Of a DNA stretch of 64,000 nucleotides, positions 45,343 to 59,483 are shown piece by piece (the first letter of the stretch is position 1; each line of letters starts with the position of its first letter). The notes under the pieces were generated by a model. That model was not told the DNA's origin. It was given only the letters and a program-made list of their open reading frames with translations, and ran no database searches. The stretch lies in NCBI GenBank assembly GCA_003667245.1, contig RCNN01000007.1, positions 124,001-188,000 of the forward strand, in the 5' to 3' direction. The DNA comes from Heterostelium multicystogenum. Its lineage: Eukaryota > Evosea > Eumycetozoa > Acytosteliales > Acytosteliaceae. Both the position numbers and the translations under genes were made by a program.

Positions 45343-48300
45343 ATGGATATAAGTTATCTGTATTTCAGTATATTTTCAGGGTTGTTCGGATTATTTATTT
45401 TGTATCTGCTGTTCTTTTCATCGTTGACACTTGGATTCATTGTATCGAAATGTATTGCTGCATTCTTACTTCCACGTGGAACATTCTTTCGTATCAACTC
45501 TTTGCATATATCGGTTCTCTCTGGCAAAGTTATATTCAAAGGCCTGAAATTCGCGACAAAGAATACTACGCTACGAGTGGTCGAAGGTGTAATAACATTC
45601 CGATATTGGCGTAAACAACTAGACAATCAATCTATGTTAATGGTAAGATGCAACGACTATTTATCATTGACTATGCACTAAACTTACTGGTTGATTCGTC
45701 CTATCGATAGAGGGATATCCTTGTAGACTATCGATTAGTTTAGAAGGTGTAGAATACTTGATATATAATAATAGCTACCGATATGACCATATTGAGAGTG
45801 TCATCAATAGGAGAAATGGAGTCGACGGTGGCGGCGGCGTCAATATGAGTGTAAATAGCAATGGATTGAATACTTCAAACAGTAGCAATAGTCCGAATGT
45901 AAAAGATATTGCTGAGGACATGATGCGACTTCCAGCGGTTAAAGATTTTGTCATTCCTCGATTCTATCGTCTTTTCTCGGCATCTTCACTCTCCATACGA
46001 AAGGGATGTCTCATGGTTAGCAATCCAGAGTTGCCTACCATCATGGTCATGACATTCGACAAAGGAACAGGAATATATACAACAGATGCCGTAAGTTGAT
46101 GTGACAATACAGCGTAGTATTGTAGGACCTGCATGGCTAATATCAATTCATCTTTGTTTATAGGCAAGAATACCAGAGCTTGATTATTACAGACAAATTA
46201 CGACTATGGATTTGACTTGTACCAAGATATCATTGATTCCAAACAAAGATTACAATGGTGAAGAAGAACTATATGTAGAGCGCCAGCAGAAAGAAGAGTA
46301 TGTCTAGCAGTTTACCCACAATGCTCAGTTAAGTGATTGAACTATATTGACTATATTTACTTTCTTTTAGTTTTGCTTCCTATGCATTTGAAAGTTTCAA
46401 GTCGGTATTCAAGGACTTTAGATTTACATTTATCAATACAGATGAAAATTTTGAAACAAGCAATTTGCCAAGAAGAAAAGGTGTGTCGAATGAAGATGGA
46501 AGAGGAGAGCCCTCGATTACTTTTGATTATGGAAAGCATCAGACTATTTTGACGTCACCACAGGTTCATATTCAGTATTATTGCGATATTCCTGGACCTG
46601 TGCCAAACACCCCAGAACATACAACTGGCGCTTTCAAGGAGTTTCTGGCGCCACAATGGGGTGTCGACATCAATTTTCAATCATCAACAACTATTGTCTA
46701 TGGTCCATGGGCAGATAGAAATAGAACATTGTTACACCGTTTCTTTTTCCCAACTGACTATGAGACACCTCCTGTATATCGTCCAGTTGCTGGTGAGCAA
46801 CGTCCTTATGCTTCTTTCAATATCCTTATCAACATTGCAAAGAATTCAACTTTTAGAATTCCATTTCGTGAGCTTACAAAAGATGTAAATCTGACACTTG
46901 AAGATTTGCAGGCTAGAAAGCCCGGATGGGTCGACATCAAGATGGAGGATAACTCCACGATGAATGTTATTTCACCACTTACTACTGTAAAGTCCACTGG
47001 ATCCACAATGATCCTCAACGTAATTATGAATCGTTGCAGCATCTCAACATCAGTTACCAACACCCAGTTGCTCTACGCCAACTGCATGAAGGTGTTTTGT
47101 GATGTTGATTACCCATTGGTATGGAATCACCTAACAGAATGGCGTTGTAGTTTCAACATTGATTCTCCACAGATTTTCTTACTGTCTGATCACATTACTC
47201 TGCTCAGGATCTGGGCAGTGATTGGTCAGCTGGCGAACCTGTCGACATCACTATGTTTGTGCCACGAAGATTCAATTTTGATTTCATTCTCACCAATTTC
47301 AAACTGTTCTGCAATGTCAATGAACAAAACATTATCAATCAGCCAAATAATCTCGATGAAAATGCTCACTATGTGATTACAGGTCCACAGTTGAAAGCCA
47401 ATCTGTTGCTCCCATATATTTCTTTCCAGTCTCCAAAGACTGAGATCACTTTTAACATCTCGGTGACCAAATTGTCACTGAAACTCATTCTTCCTTTATA
47501 CAACACAATTCGTCAGCATCTCGAAGACATAGAGGTGGATCCCTACTCCGAGTCGCTAGACACAAGCATTGGCTCGATAGATCCTAACTACCTTGAAGGA
47601 TCATCACAGTTTATTACCTCCGACGAGTTCACACTCAATGGAAAGTATCTATACTATCAAAAGGTTGATCCATCCTATTTGGATTCAGTGGTTTTAAATA
47701 TTCAAGGCAAAAATCCATCTGTCAAACTCTTTGGATTCTATGTGCGTTACTTCCTCTTTTTAAAGAACAACTTTTTTGGATATACTTCGCATATCATCAA
47801 TCTTGAAAAATACAAAGACAACATTGCAAAGCAAAAGGAGGACCAGAACAATGAGCAAGGTGAGAAATCTGTTGACGAAGAAGATGTGTCCAATGGTTTG
47901 GAGATCTATGTAAGCGTTTCCCTTGAAGACGCAACAGTGTTTCTACCACTCGGTTTGTATAGTTCCAGCAACAGGCAACTGTTGGTCTCCATGAATTCTT
48001 GTTGGAAATACGTTATCTTCCAACCTATCTCGATTTGTATGCCGACTTCAGTCCAATTGTACTGAATATACCGGTGACTGACGAAGAGATGGCTATGGAA
48101 GAAGCAGCATCTCGAGACACACTAGCAAGATATATCCAAATCAATGATTTTACATTTAAGCTACATTTCCTCTATGGACCTCAACCTCTCCAAGCAAACT
48201 ATGCTGATTTTGTGGATATCCACATTGGTACCATAAGCGGACATGTTTTGGTCAGTCAAATCACTTCAATGGGTATCTGGTCAGAGAACTTCTTTTTCCA

Positions 48301-51300
48301 CTTGCTCAATAAGGACAATGCTTTGTCGACCAAGTTGGCTACAACCATCAACCCTGTATACTCAATTCTAAAGTTTACAGTTAATACAATTTCACTGTAC
48401 CTCTACTCCTCTGAGAATATCTCCGAGATTCGTTTCCCTTCTGGAATCATGATGCATAGTAACACACTTATAGATCAGCTTTCTCACGAGAAATTTTCAA
48501 TAGAGATACCTGAGTTTTCATTCAAGAGTTTAGTTCCATGTGTAAATAGCAATAAGCAGCAAAATTCAAATATCAATCATAACAATAACAACAACAATAA
48601 CCATAACAATACCACAAACAACATTGGCAATAACCAGAAGAAAAAGAAATGGGCAGAAGTTGGTGAGCTAAAGATTAGTGCCAATATAAGCATATATAAT
48701 AAGGAGCCAAATTGGCAGTTAGACTCTGAAAGACAACGTGAATTCCTCTTGAAACACGACTTTGAAAGCAGACTCCTCACTTTTCTTTGGTTGGATGACA
48801 ATGATGAGTTGGACGAAAATGACTTTATTATACCTTCAATTTTTGGAACAATTCAAAATGCTGGACAAGTTAATACTCCAAAGAAGATGCAGACTACCAA
48901 TGTAGCTTCACTTTCACCCTTTACTTTCTCTCCACAGCAGCAGCAAACACCCAAAAATAACTCTATCCAGTCTACTCCAAAACAGTCGTCTTTCCTTCTT
49001 CATCCGGCAACTAGTACCAACCACATCCTAAAGTGGACTACCAACTCACCGCAATACGATTCGTACTTTGGAATTAATGCTTCTGCTAGTCAATATATGA
49101 TGAAGTCCAGTCGCTCCAATTTAGATGTGAGCAGAGATCCAGACACCGAAGTTGGACCGTCGATTATGGATGATTCACAAGACGACTCAGAGTTCCGCAC
49201 TCCAGAGTCTTCAATTAAAGATGGTGAAGATGATGATGACGAGGTTGAAGATGTATTTAGCAATACGCAAGATGATCTTTATCATACGACCAACTCTATG
49301 TTCCCTTCTATATCTAATTCAATCTCAAACTCGAACAATGGTAATCCACTGAGATCTTCAGCAACATCACCAATACGAGTATCTTGCAGTACCAACAACC
49401 TAAAGAATATATTACAGTCCAAATTTGACGTTGGCAACAATGAAGTTCCAGATGAGCTGAAACCTATAGGTATTCCAACCGACTTCAATCAAGACAAAAA
49501 TAACAACATCAATCCACAAATCTCTGCATTGAGACAACATTTGAGGAATTATTTCTTCAATCTTTCGCAAGCTCGTATGGATGCATTTGGTTCCGCTTCA
49601 AAAGCTAGTTCATTTGTTGAAGTCACCAACAAGAAACTCAGAACTTCAACATCTTTTATTGGACGTCCTAATCTTGATAATGACAATCCTCATGGTTCAA
49701 TACATTCATTATCAAGTAATGAGTCTTCTTCCTTTGTAAAGTATATTCAGTCACGTGGTGTTTTACCACCAATTCCCAAACGTTCTCCAAATCATAAGTT
49801 GTCAATTAAGTACAGTGGCAGACGTTCCTCCAGTGTTGGAAACAATACTACAGCTACAGATCCACACGCAGAGCAAACTGCCACCACTTCAATTGTTGTA
49901 GATATAATGAGAGACATCGAGCTGTTTGCAACACCAGTCATTGTAACAATCCTTGAGGAGCTAGTTGAATCATTTATAGCCAAAGATCCTTCTATTGACT
50001 ATATGCTTGATAATTTCCAGCTCAGAACTATCTCAGAGCAATTTAAAGTAAAGAAGTACCTCCACAACAAGATTAGATTAACACTATCCCTTCACAAATT
50101 TAATCTTCATTGGACACAGGCTCTTTCGATCAACAAACAACCAGCTGTACCCTATGTCACAGAGTTAGAAGTACAGGAGCTTCAGGTTTTCATGAGTGTT
50201 TGCCAACAGCAGGCACACCGTTCGCCAGTTGCCAACTCTGTTGACCAATCGAGTCCCATGCTTTTGGCTCACGAGGAATTTTGTGGATTTGAAACATCTC
50301 TTGCAATTAAATCAATACATGGATGTATACGTTCTAACACATCTGGCCACAGTTTTACCAGCGGACATTTTGGCGAAATATCATGATCACCAGCATGGCC
50401 AGAATAACAAACAACAGCAGCGTATTATTGTTTCCATTGGAACTGAGAATATCGATATCAAAGGAAAATTCCAGGCGAAAAAAACCGAAAGATTGGTTGC
50501 TTCATCCACTGGTTTGCCCAATGGAGCATTCACTGTCAATCTTGGACCACTATCCATATTCTGCACATCAGACTCACCACCAGTTATTTTCAGAATTGTC
50601 GATACCTGGATATATAATATTTCAACTCTTACTAATGTAATAGAGAGATACAATGAGTTGTGGACTCGACAGCTTCAAACACTAATTGGTGAATTGCTCC
50701 GTGTCAAAAACAAGATCTCTTCATAATTCGTCAGTTATTGTCCGACAAAAAGTCAACCAAAACTCAGTTGGATTCATTCCACCAGATTTCAAAGAGATTA
50801 TAGGTGATGAAGCATTAATCCATCGTCTGGGATGGAGTGATATTTCTCGAATGAGACATTTCCTACAATTTGCTGAACGACCTCATCTTGATGAAATTGT
50901 AGCGGATGTTCGTTTGGAAGAGCAATATGATGCTTACCAGGTCTTCCAGGAGCTTATCAATGAAATCTATGAAATTGATGAAGGTGGTGACCTTATTCAT
51001 CTCTTCCAAAGTCCTCTCATTAAAACAGTATTCATTACCCCCGCAGGAAAGAGCACCTCTTTTGACCTAAATCTCCAGTATTCATTTGCAGGTATCATCG
51101 CTGCTGTGGTTACTGAGAAGATTAACTCGTCAAACCAACTTTCCATTGGAACAGTTGCAGGAGGAGCGCTGGCAACCTACGTCTATGAATCTACAGCAGA
51201 TGGTGCACTCGTACTTAGCAAAGCAGCTCCAAAATCCGCATTTGACTTTAACTTCTTTGCTAGCTGTGAAAAGGTGTCACTCAAAGTATCACCAGACCTT

Positions 51301-54300
51301 CTTTCTTTTGTAGAATTGACAACTCAAGAAGTACTCTCTACCAAGCTAGATGTTCTCAGGGGCGAAGAGCTCATTCTGGGATCACATGAATGGAAAGAAG
51401 CAGTCAAACCTAAACAACCAGCTACACCCGGAATCAGCAGCAATAATACCAAACATAAAACGACTGCAAGCTCACCAAATTTAAATTCAGCCAGACTACA
51501 GAATGCAATTGCAGCAGCAAAAGAAGGAGGTAATCTCAATGAAATTAACAACGTCAATAGTACCAAGCCAAAAAACAAGAACAAGGTTATATATCAAAAT
51601 CAACATCATTCTATTTTGACAATCACCGTTCATGGACATTTCTCATTCAAAGAGATCAACTGTCGGGCCTTCACAGAGAATGATGGTGTCATGAAGATGG
51701 TATTGAAGAACTTGTCCTTTGTATTCAATGAGTTTGGTAACAGTACTTCAAAGTCCAAGAAAGCGGCCAGTGAATCTCGGCCCAATGGAGATTATATTCA
51801 TATGGTTCACTCATGTATATTCTCGATCCCTGAGATTCAGTTCCAGTTGCTAGATCAGTCCTCTATCAACCAAACAAAGAAGCCTAATCAAACATCAAAT
51901 TCGGCAACCAGTTCTTCAAACAACAACAGTGCTACAGCTTCTTCCAACTATGTTAAGCCAATCATAGAGTTGACACTGCAAAATCTGATGTTCAACGAAG
52001 TGCTATTCAAGATTGGAAAGAAAAAGACCAGAAACAATTCCTCTGGAAAGCGTGAGGAGTATATCGAATTTGCATTCAAATACGATTTGATGTTGACCTT
52101 TAGCAAAGCTGATCTTCCTTTCAAGATGTCACATCGATTCCTTCCAAAGCTTAAAGATTTCCTTAAAGCTTGGACACCTCCAACACCACCCGATCAAATG
52201 AATGTAAAGAAGCCAGTCGCCAAAAAGAGTACACCTGCACCTTTTGATTTGAAAAACATCACATTCCCTCCAATTAGACTGAAGCTTGATCTTCAAGATA
52301 TCATTCTTTCCACCGATGTCATTTCGTCATTACCAGTTAAATACCATATTTCTCGAATCACAGCATCCCTAAGTCAGTTCACTCCAACAGAACTAGAGTT
52401 CAATGTACAGCTACATCAACATCAGATAGTGTTTTTAACCACAGCCAATCAACAGAAACCAAAGGGTGATAGCAATATGGGTGCAACCCTGAGCAGAGAT
52501 CCATTCATGCTGCCTAGAATCAAAGCTTTTGGTTTATTCAAGACAGGTGGACTCGATAAACCGTCGTTGACTGCTAACCTTGAGATTGGATTCATCCAGA
52601 ATGCTTTGACTATTGAGCTTCTCGAGAATATCTTGGTACTACGTACAACTCTCTCAAAGGAGATAGACGATCTACTTGATGCATACATTAACTATGCTGA
52701 AAAGAAAACAAGGTGGAAACAGCAATAACAATCTCCATCAAATTAACAAACCTGTTAGCAGTATGCCTTCAATTCTTCAGGAGATTAACTACAACTTTAG
52801 CTTTGTACTACGTGGCGTTGAAGTGCTATTTGTCAATTCTAAATCATCTTTGCTTCTGTCCACCGGAGTTATTGATGTCCGTTTATCTAATCATTTGACG
52901 CAGTTCAACAACCAAGTAATCAATAATAATAATGAATTCAATTGGCGTGTTGGACTCAGAGGAATGTCAATGATACTTTCAGATCCCAATGTCTCACTTG
53001 AACCACCTGTTGGTACGGGTTCGCGTCTCCATAGCATCCGTAATCAAATATGGGCAGGTGTATTTACTGATATCGTATTGCAATCATTCCCTTTCACGAA
53101 TAACCTGAGAACCACCAGTCAAAGTCGTCAGGTAATTCCAGTTTCCATGTCAAACTCGGTATCAAAGAACAGTCCGCTAGAAAATGTGTGGATTGTCATT
53201 AGCAAAACTATTGTGACTCTCCAACCATGGGCCATTGACAAAGCAACTGATCTCTATCTATTCTACTTGAAAGCATACAAAAATACTTCCTCAAAGTTAG
53301 AAAAGATTCCAAACAATCGTCCTCAAGTCAAACGTGCTCTTAACCATATGGAATTGCCATCAGCATTGCCTATTCGTGAGACTAATTTGTCACTCCATCT
53401 GAAAGTTGTTGACACTTCTCTCTGCATACCACTAAATGAACAGAACAAGGGCTCGACATCATCAGCTTTAGTGGTTGGTCTTGGATCGTTTACCCTCTAT
53501 GGTGTAGCCATTAAACAACCTTCACCTCATCCAATTGGTAGTAAATCTAAGTCAACCAACGTACTTACCAATCCTATAAAGATAATCGGTGATTGTAAGT
53601 TCTCGAAATTCTCACTTCAATTTGTGGACAACTATCACCCAACCAAGCTCCATTCAATCCACGTGTTGTCCGCAATCAATCGCGGTGTAATTGACAATGG
53701 AGACTGTCAAATTGTAATGGTCTTACAGTCTCAGTTAGTGCAGTGTATGGTCCAACTAAAGACATCTGGTCTGTTCCTACATCTAGATACGAACTTGTTG
53801 TATTATATTGTTGCATTCCAAGATCTCATCCTACTCGGACAAGAAAAGATAAAGAATATCTCAGGAGACACTGGCAGTCCATCAGGTCCTTCTACTTCTT
53901 CATCTAACAGCCAGCAACAACAAGCCCCATCAAATCATAGGCTGGAGATTGAATTTACTCTCAAGACAACAACAGGAGAGGCACGTCTAACAAAGCATGC
54001 TAGTTCAGAGAATGAGCAAGAAGAACAAGAGTTCTCACAAGAAAATTCTCCAATGATGGACAGCTTTGATAAGAATGCAACTGCTTTTGCCAATACTAAA
54101 GATTTCGATCAATACCAAGAGTGTTTCCCACTACCCCCAATTGTCATCTCAACCAATCATGTCCTGACACCTGCATCAAGCAATAGTCCAAAGTCAAAAT
54201 CTGAAACCAATATCATGTTGTATCTCGACTCCCAGGAAATCAAGTTGACACCTTTCTTTACACATTTCCTTTATGACTTGATTCACAATGCTCCACAGTC

Positions 54301-56615
54301 CAGCTACACAGCTCAATTCAATGATGTTAAAAACAAGTCTGGAAGTACACAAACCTCTGACAAAGAGAAAGAAAACAGTGCACTATTACAACCCCAGGCT
54401 CGGTCACATGTACCATTCGAATTAGTCCAACCAAAGTTCTGCTTAATGGTGTAGATCAGATTCTGGCGATAGTAGAAATAGGAACACTCGACATCTTCCT
54501 TTCGTCAATCATCAAGTCAACAACTGCAAACAAACGTGTATTGCTCATGAATGGAACATTGTACATGAATAACATGATGTTTAAGATCGTTCATTCCAAT
54601 AGCCTTGATGAGAGACTAGGTATGGTGATGAGAAGTCTTCAGATCAACATAGGAACTGCGCACGGAATCACCGAAGATGGACCAGTTATATCAGTGCTTC
54701 TAAATGTTGATACTGCCCACGGATTCTACAATAGTAAATATCTAGATGAGATTATCATCTTGCTCAGTGCATGGATACCACGCTCCAACAAAAAGATAAT
54801 TGTCACACCTCCACCATCTCCACTGAAAAAGCGTCAAGAGCTGGAACAAAAGGAACGACTAGATTCCTCCTCTCAACTAAAGAAGAACAGTATGTATAAC
54901 CATCAACTTTACTTTGCTAACAAATTAACTAATGCATTGTGTTGTGATATATTAGAACCTCAATACTATATTACTTTGAAACTAGGATCGTTGGGAATGG
55001 ATATTGATTTCCTTCCAATTAGTAGAAGTAATATGTTGATTAATAGTATATGTGCCGTTTTCTCACCTTCAGAGGAGGAAGGAGTAAATGGATCACTTTT
55101 CTACACTAGCTTGTACACTGGTCCCATCTCAATGCTATGTCACGGTAAACTTGAAGGAAACATTGAGTTGGAGGGAGTTGCACTGTGGGAGAACGCAAGC
55201 CATACAAGAAACTGAAATCTACTGTAAAAGAAATCAACATGTGGACCGCATACTTGTCACCTATTAGAGTATCGTTCGATTTCAATCAATCTCAAATTTT
55301 AGAACTGAGAGCTGGAGATATACACTTGCGTTTCTCAGATCCACCCATAAATGAATCAATTACCAACGATACACGTAACATCAATTTAGAAGTTTCGTGT
55401 GGATCGCTACAAGTTCAACTATCATGTGAAACTATTACTTCCATTGTTGAAATTATCAAGAGAATCAAAGAGAATATTAGTGATAAGCTTTTGTCTGCAA
55501 GGAAACAACTGAATGATGATTTCCTTAATTTAGGAAGAGACGATGTCAGCTCCACTGTATCAGTATCATCGTTAGGCACCAAGCCTAATCAAATTGTGGT
55601 TGGTCAAATCAAAGCAAAAGGAAAGAAACTTCAGATCCTTCTTTTTGGATATAGCATCAAGGATCCTACTTGGATCAACTTCTCATTGGAGAGTTATCAA
55701 ATCACACTTGATCAGAGTAGAAAGAAAGAAGAGATCCATCGACAACTTTCGATTCTACTTGGACAGAATCATATTTCCAAGATGACTGAAGAGAGTATTC
55801 AATCGGCACCCCATTGGGCAAGAGATCCTTTCTCACGTCGTGCCAATGAAACCAAAATTGTCAAGATACCTGTTGCAAGTTTAATTATGTATACTACAGA
55901 GCATCCGAATCGAACCATTGAGTTCTACTATCTCACCGAGTTCACAGACTCTATTGCCATCTCGGTCAATCTCTCACTCTACAGTGACATTAGAGAAATC
56001 GTTCAAACTTATATTAAAGCTGCAACTGACCTAACACCATCTTCTCAGTCCACAGCCTCACCAACACCACAATATACTCCCAAGCTCCAGAAAGTAGTCC
56101 CCTTTTGAGTGGTAATACTAATATTGACAAGCACTTCTTGACATCAAGTGTAGAGAATACAAAGATGGTTCATAATGTTAGCTTCAACAATCTCGAATCA
56201 CTCTCCTCCAGCTTGCATATTCAGCATAATCCAAAGCGTTCAGATCGTGTCACCAGTATGCAAATCCCAAGACCAATTGCCCCTCCTCCAGAGAAAAAGA
56301 GACAATTTTTTAGAAAAGAAATTCCAACTTTCACCAACACTCGATGTACTTGGTGATTTGACTCCCAAAATCACAACAGTATTTGGATGGCTTGGAATTA
56401 AAGACATCAATCATACCATTCCATACTATACCCATATAGGTCTCATCGATAGTTTAGAATCAGCACTCTCATTATTCAAAGATATCTCAACAACATTAAA
56501 CAATAGCAACAATAATATTAGTAGTAATAATAATAACAATATTAACAATAATAACATGAGCAACAATAATAATGAGGAGTCAAATCCTACAACACCAAAA
56601 AAGAAAAACAAGTAA
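45343..56615 (+). CDS. BLTP1: BLTP1/Csf1-type bridge-like lipid transfer protein (KIAA1109/Tweek family)
   Basis: Giant gene, about 3,690 aa: exons 45343-45642, 45713-46090, 46164-46297 and a final ~10.2-kb exon from 46371. The N-terminus has a membrane helix (SGLFGLFILYLLFFSSLTLG) followed by the family start block (RGTFFRINSLHISVLSGKVI, GLKFATKNTTLRVVEG, CRLSISLEGVEYLIYNNS). Later family features include DYGKHQTILTSPQVHIQYYC / DIPGPVPNTPEH and GSDWSAGEPVDITMFVP. These proteins form a long hydrophobic groove that moves lipids between ER and other membranes. Asn- and Ser-rich inserts are typical of amoebae. Nine single-base breaks occur: near 47213, 47970, 50280-50330, 50706-50710, 52705-52708, 54437, 55192, 56079-56081 and 56306-56311. 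The pieces are strictly collinear and each break restores in-family sequence. It ends in polyasparagine and PKKKNK. Confidence 0.87.
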
Positions 56616-57075
56616 ATCAAAAATCAAAGCACATAAATAAATTGATTCTCTATGTTTAGGTTGTTGATGAGAATGATGATATTCAACGTACAATGATTGA
56701 TCGAAAATTAAAGTGTTGAGATATATATGATTAATACTGTGTGTGTTTGATCAAAAAATGATGTTACCACCCCCATCATCAAATAATAATTCTTTCTATG
56801 ATTTTTAAAGTATACCAAAGAGTTATTGAATGAAATTGCATTATTATTTTATTATTATAATTCTAATTGGATATCATGAACTACTACAATTTATATTATT
56901 ATTATTAGTATTATTATTACTACTACCAAAATATATAAATTTAAATTAATTGATTTATACATACATTTAATAATTTATATTTATAACCAACAACAATAAT
57001 AATATCTTGAATTTAATGAACTAATAATAATAATAATATTATACTATTAAATCGAATAACAACTACAACACCCAA
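56616..57075. other. Intergenic, AT-rich
   Basis: 3' flank of BLTP1 and promoter of the FOLN/SdrD-B gene; TTATTA and TAATAA repeats only. Confidence 0.45.
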
Positions 57076-59384
57076 ATGAAGTATCTAATAGTTTTACTTC
57101 TAATATTTAATTTTATACATGGTAAGAAATAAAAACAGCTGGAATCAAGAAAAAAATGTGTAATTTACTGAATTGATAATTTGGCATTATTATTATAGCT
57201 GAATCACCTGATTTGGTTTGCGCAAACTATAAGTGTTATGGAGGATTAGTATGTGTTAATCAGAATGGAGTTGCTACATGTGTTCAACCTGGACAAACTT
57301 CAGGTGCTTCATCATCATCAGGATCTTCTGTATCATCTGGATCATCAGGATCATCTGGAAGTTCTTCATCTTCCAGCTCAGTTTCGTCATCGTCTTCAGG
57401 CGTATCATCTGGATCAGATTTAGTTTGTGCTAACTACAGATGTTATGGTGGACTAGTCTGTGTTAACCAAAATGGTGTAGCTACTTGTGTTCAACCTGGA
57501 CATACATCAGGTGCCTCTTCATCATCAGGATCATCTGGAAGTTCTTCATCGTCCAGCTCAGTATCATCATCGTCATCAAGTGTATCCTCTGGATCAGATT
57601 TAGTTTGTGCTAACTACAGATGCTATGGAGGATTAGTTTGTGTAAATCAAAATGGTGTAGCTACATGTGTTCCACCTGGACATTCATCAGGTGTCTCTTC
57701 ATCGTCAGGCTCAGATTTAGTATGTGCCAATTACAGATGCTATGGAGGATTAGTATGTGTTAACCAAAATGGTGTAGCTACATGTGTACCACCAGGACAA
57801 TCTTCTTCATCGGGAATATACACATCTGGAGGAAATGTTTGTGCCAACTATGTCTGCAATAGAGGATATGTATGTGTCAATCAAAATGGTGTTGCTACAT
57901 GTGTTCCAGGATCTTCATCATCATCAGGAGTATATACTTCATCAGGAGTGTACACCTCAACCGGCATCTATACTTCCTCTGGACCTAATGTATGTGATGG
58001 TGTTGTTTGCTTTGGTGGACTTCAATGTGTCGTACAAAATGGTTTGCCAACCTGTATCAACACAACATCTACTACCGGTGCATGGACAACTTCTGACTGG
58101 TATGGTGTTTGTTCCAACTTCTATTGTCCAGATGGTTTCATATGTGCTTCTGTACATGGTAAGCCAAGATGTCTCCTTGGAAGTTGCCCAACCTATACTC
58201 CACCTAAAGACAAGTGCAAGAAAGTTAAATGTTTACCAGGATATGTATGTGCTGTAGTATCCAACACCGCTGGATGCTTCCCCATCAACACTTTACCACC
58301 AGCTATCGATGCTTGCTCATTCTTTAAATGCAGTCCAGACGAGATTTGCTGTGTGCCAGATGGACTTAAGCCAAGATGTATTAACCTATGTGCCTTTGTT
58401 GACTGTGACGACAGAAAGCAATGCTATGTATTAAATCGTCATCCAGTTTGCTTGCCACCTTCAGTTTTCAATACACCGAGACCATTATTACCAACAACTG
58501 GAGGAACACCAGATGAGGTAACATCTGGATTAAATCCACTTGAAGGTAATACTCTATTACCCACTACATCAGCCACCACCAATTCAGCAACTACCTCTAG
58601 CACAGGAATGGAGCCTGAGACTGATACTACAACTGGAAAGTTCCAAGGAACTCCGGGTTACCAACATTTATTAGGTGGATATGTATGGGAAGATACGAAT
58701 CAAAATGGATTCAAGGATGATAATGAGCCTTATGTGGGTGGATTCAACGCAACTCTTTCCAGAAATGGTGCTGTTGAATACAATTATATTATTGACGCCC
58801 AATACAATGGATGGCAATATATTGCACAGTCAGGATACTATTGTTTCTATATTCATATCAATGGTAACTACAAAATCGGCCCTACATCGAATTTCAACAG
58901 ATTCGACAAGGTTAATGGTCAATACTGTTTCCCAATTGATGAGAGCCCCGAAACCTATAGATCCTTGGTTGTCAATGGTAAAGGACAAGTTCGTGTCAGC
59001 ATGGGTGTAGTTTTGAGAAATACCTACGATATAGGTGGTTACTCGTGGATCGACTCGGACAATGATGGATACTATCAGACCGATGAGCAATACCTCGACA
59101 ATGTCGAAGTAGAACTCTATGATATAAATGCTGAGAAACCCTTCAAAACTGCCAAAACAGTTAAGGGCTACGATGGATATAGCTTTACTGACGTTCCTCC
59201 AGGATCCTATTGCATATTTGTTCATCATGAGGGCTATGTCATTGGTAAAGAAAGTGACTACAACAGATTGCCCTTCCAGACTTGCTTCATTTTGAACCGT
59301 GAAGAAGTGGATGCCGGTAAATTTGCTAACAACAATGAGGGACAAATCAGATTTAATTTGGGAATGGTCCCCAAAATCAAATGA
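57076..59384 (+). CDS. Secreted FOLN-repeat / SdrD-B-domain protein (matrix or spore-coat type)
   Basis: Two exons (57076-57121, 57199-59384), 743 aa, no frameshift. A signal peptide (MKYLIVLLLIFNFIHAES) precedes five near-identical cysteine modules of the pattern VCANYxCYGGLVCVNQNGVA followed by TCV (follistatin-N/FOLN type), separated by Ser/Gly runs. More divergent cysteine modules follow (to ~residue 430), then a Thr/Ser linker. Two C-terminal SdrD-B/CnaB-like beta-sandwich domains complete it: YVWEDTNQNGFKDDNEPYVG... and GYSWIDSDNDGYYQTDEQYL..., with Asp-rich Ca-binding-like loops. SdrD-B domains occur in bacterial surface proteins and in dictyostelid colossins; FOLN modules occur in spore coat proteins. 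It is probably secreted to the extracellular matrix, stalk or spore coat; this is inference. Confidence 0.87.
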
Positions 59385-59483
59385 AAAATACTTTTTTAAA
59401 TTGTTTTTCTCAAAACATCTTGAGATTTATAAATAAAAATATCCATTTAGAATAGCAGGTAGAGATAGATCATTATTTAAAAA

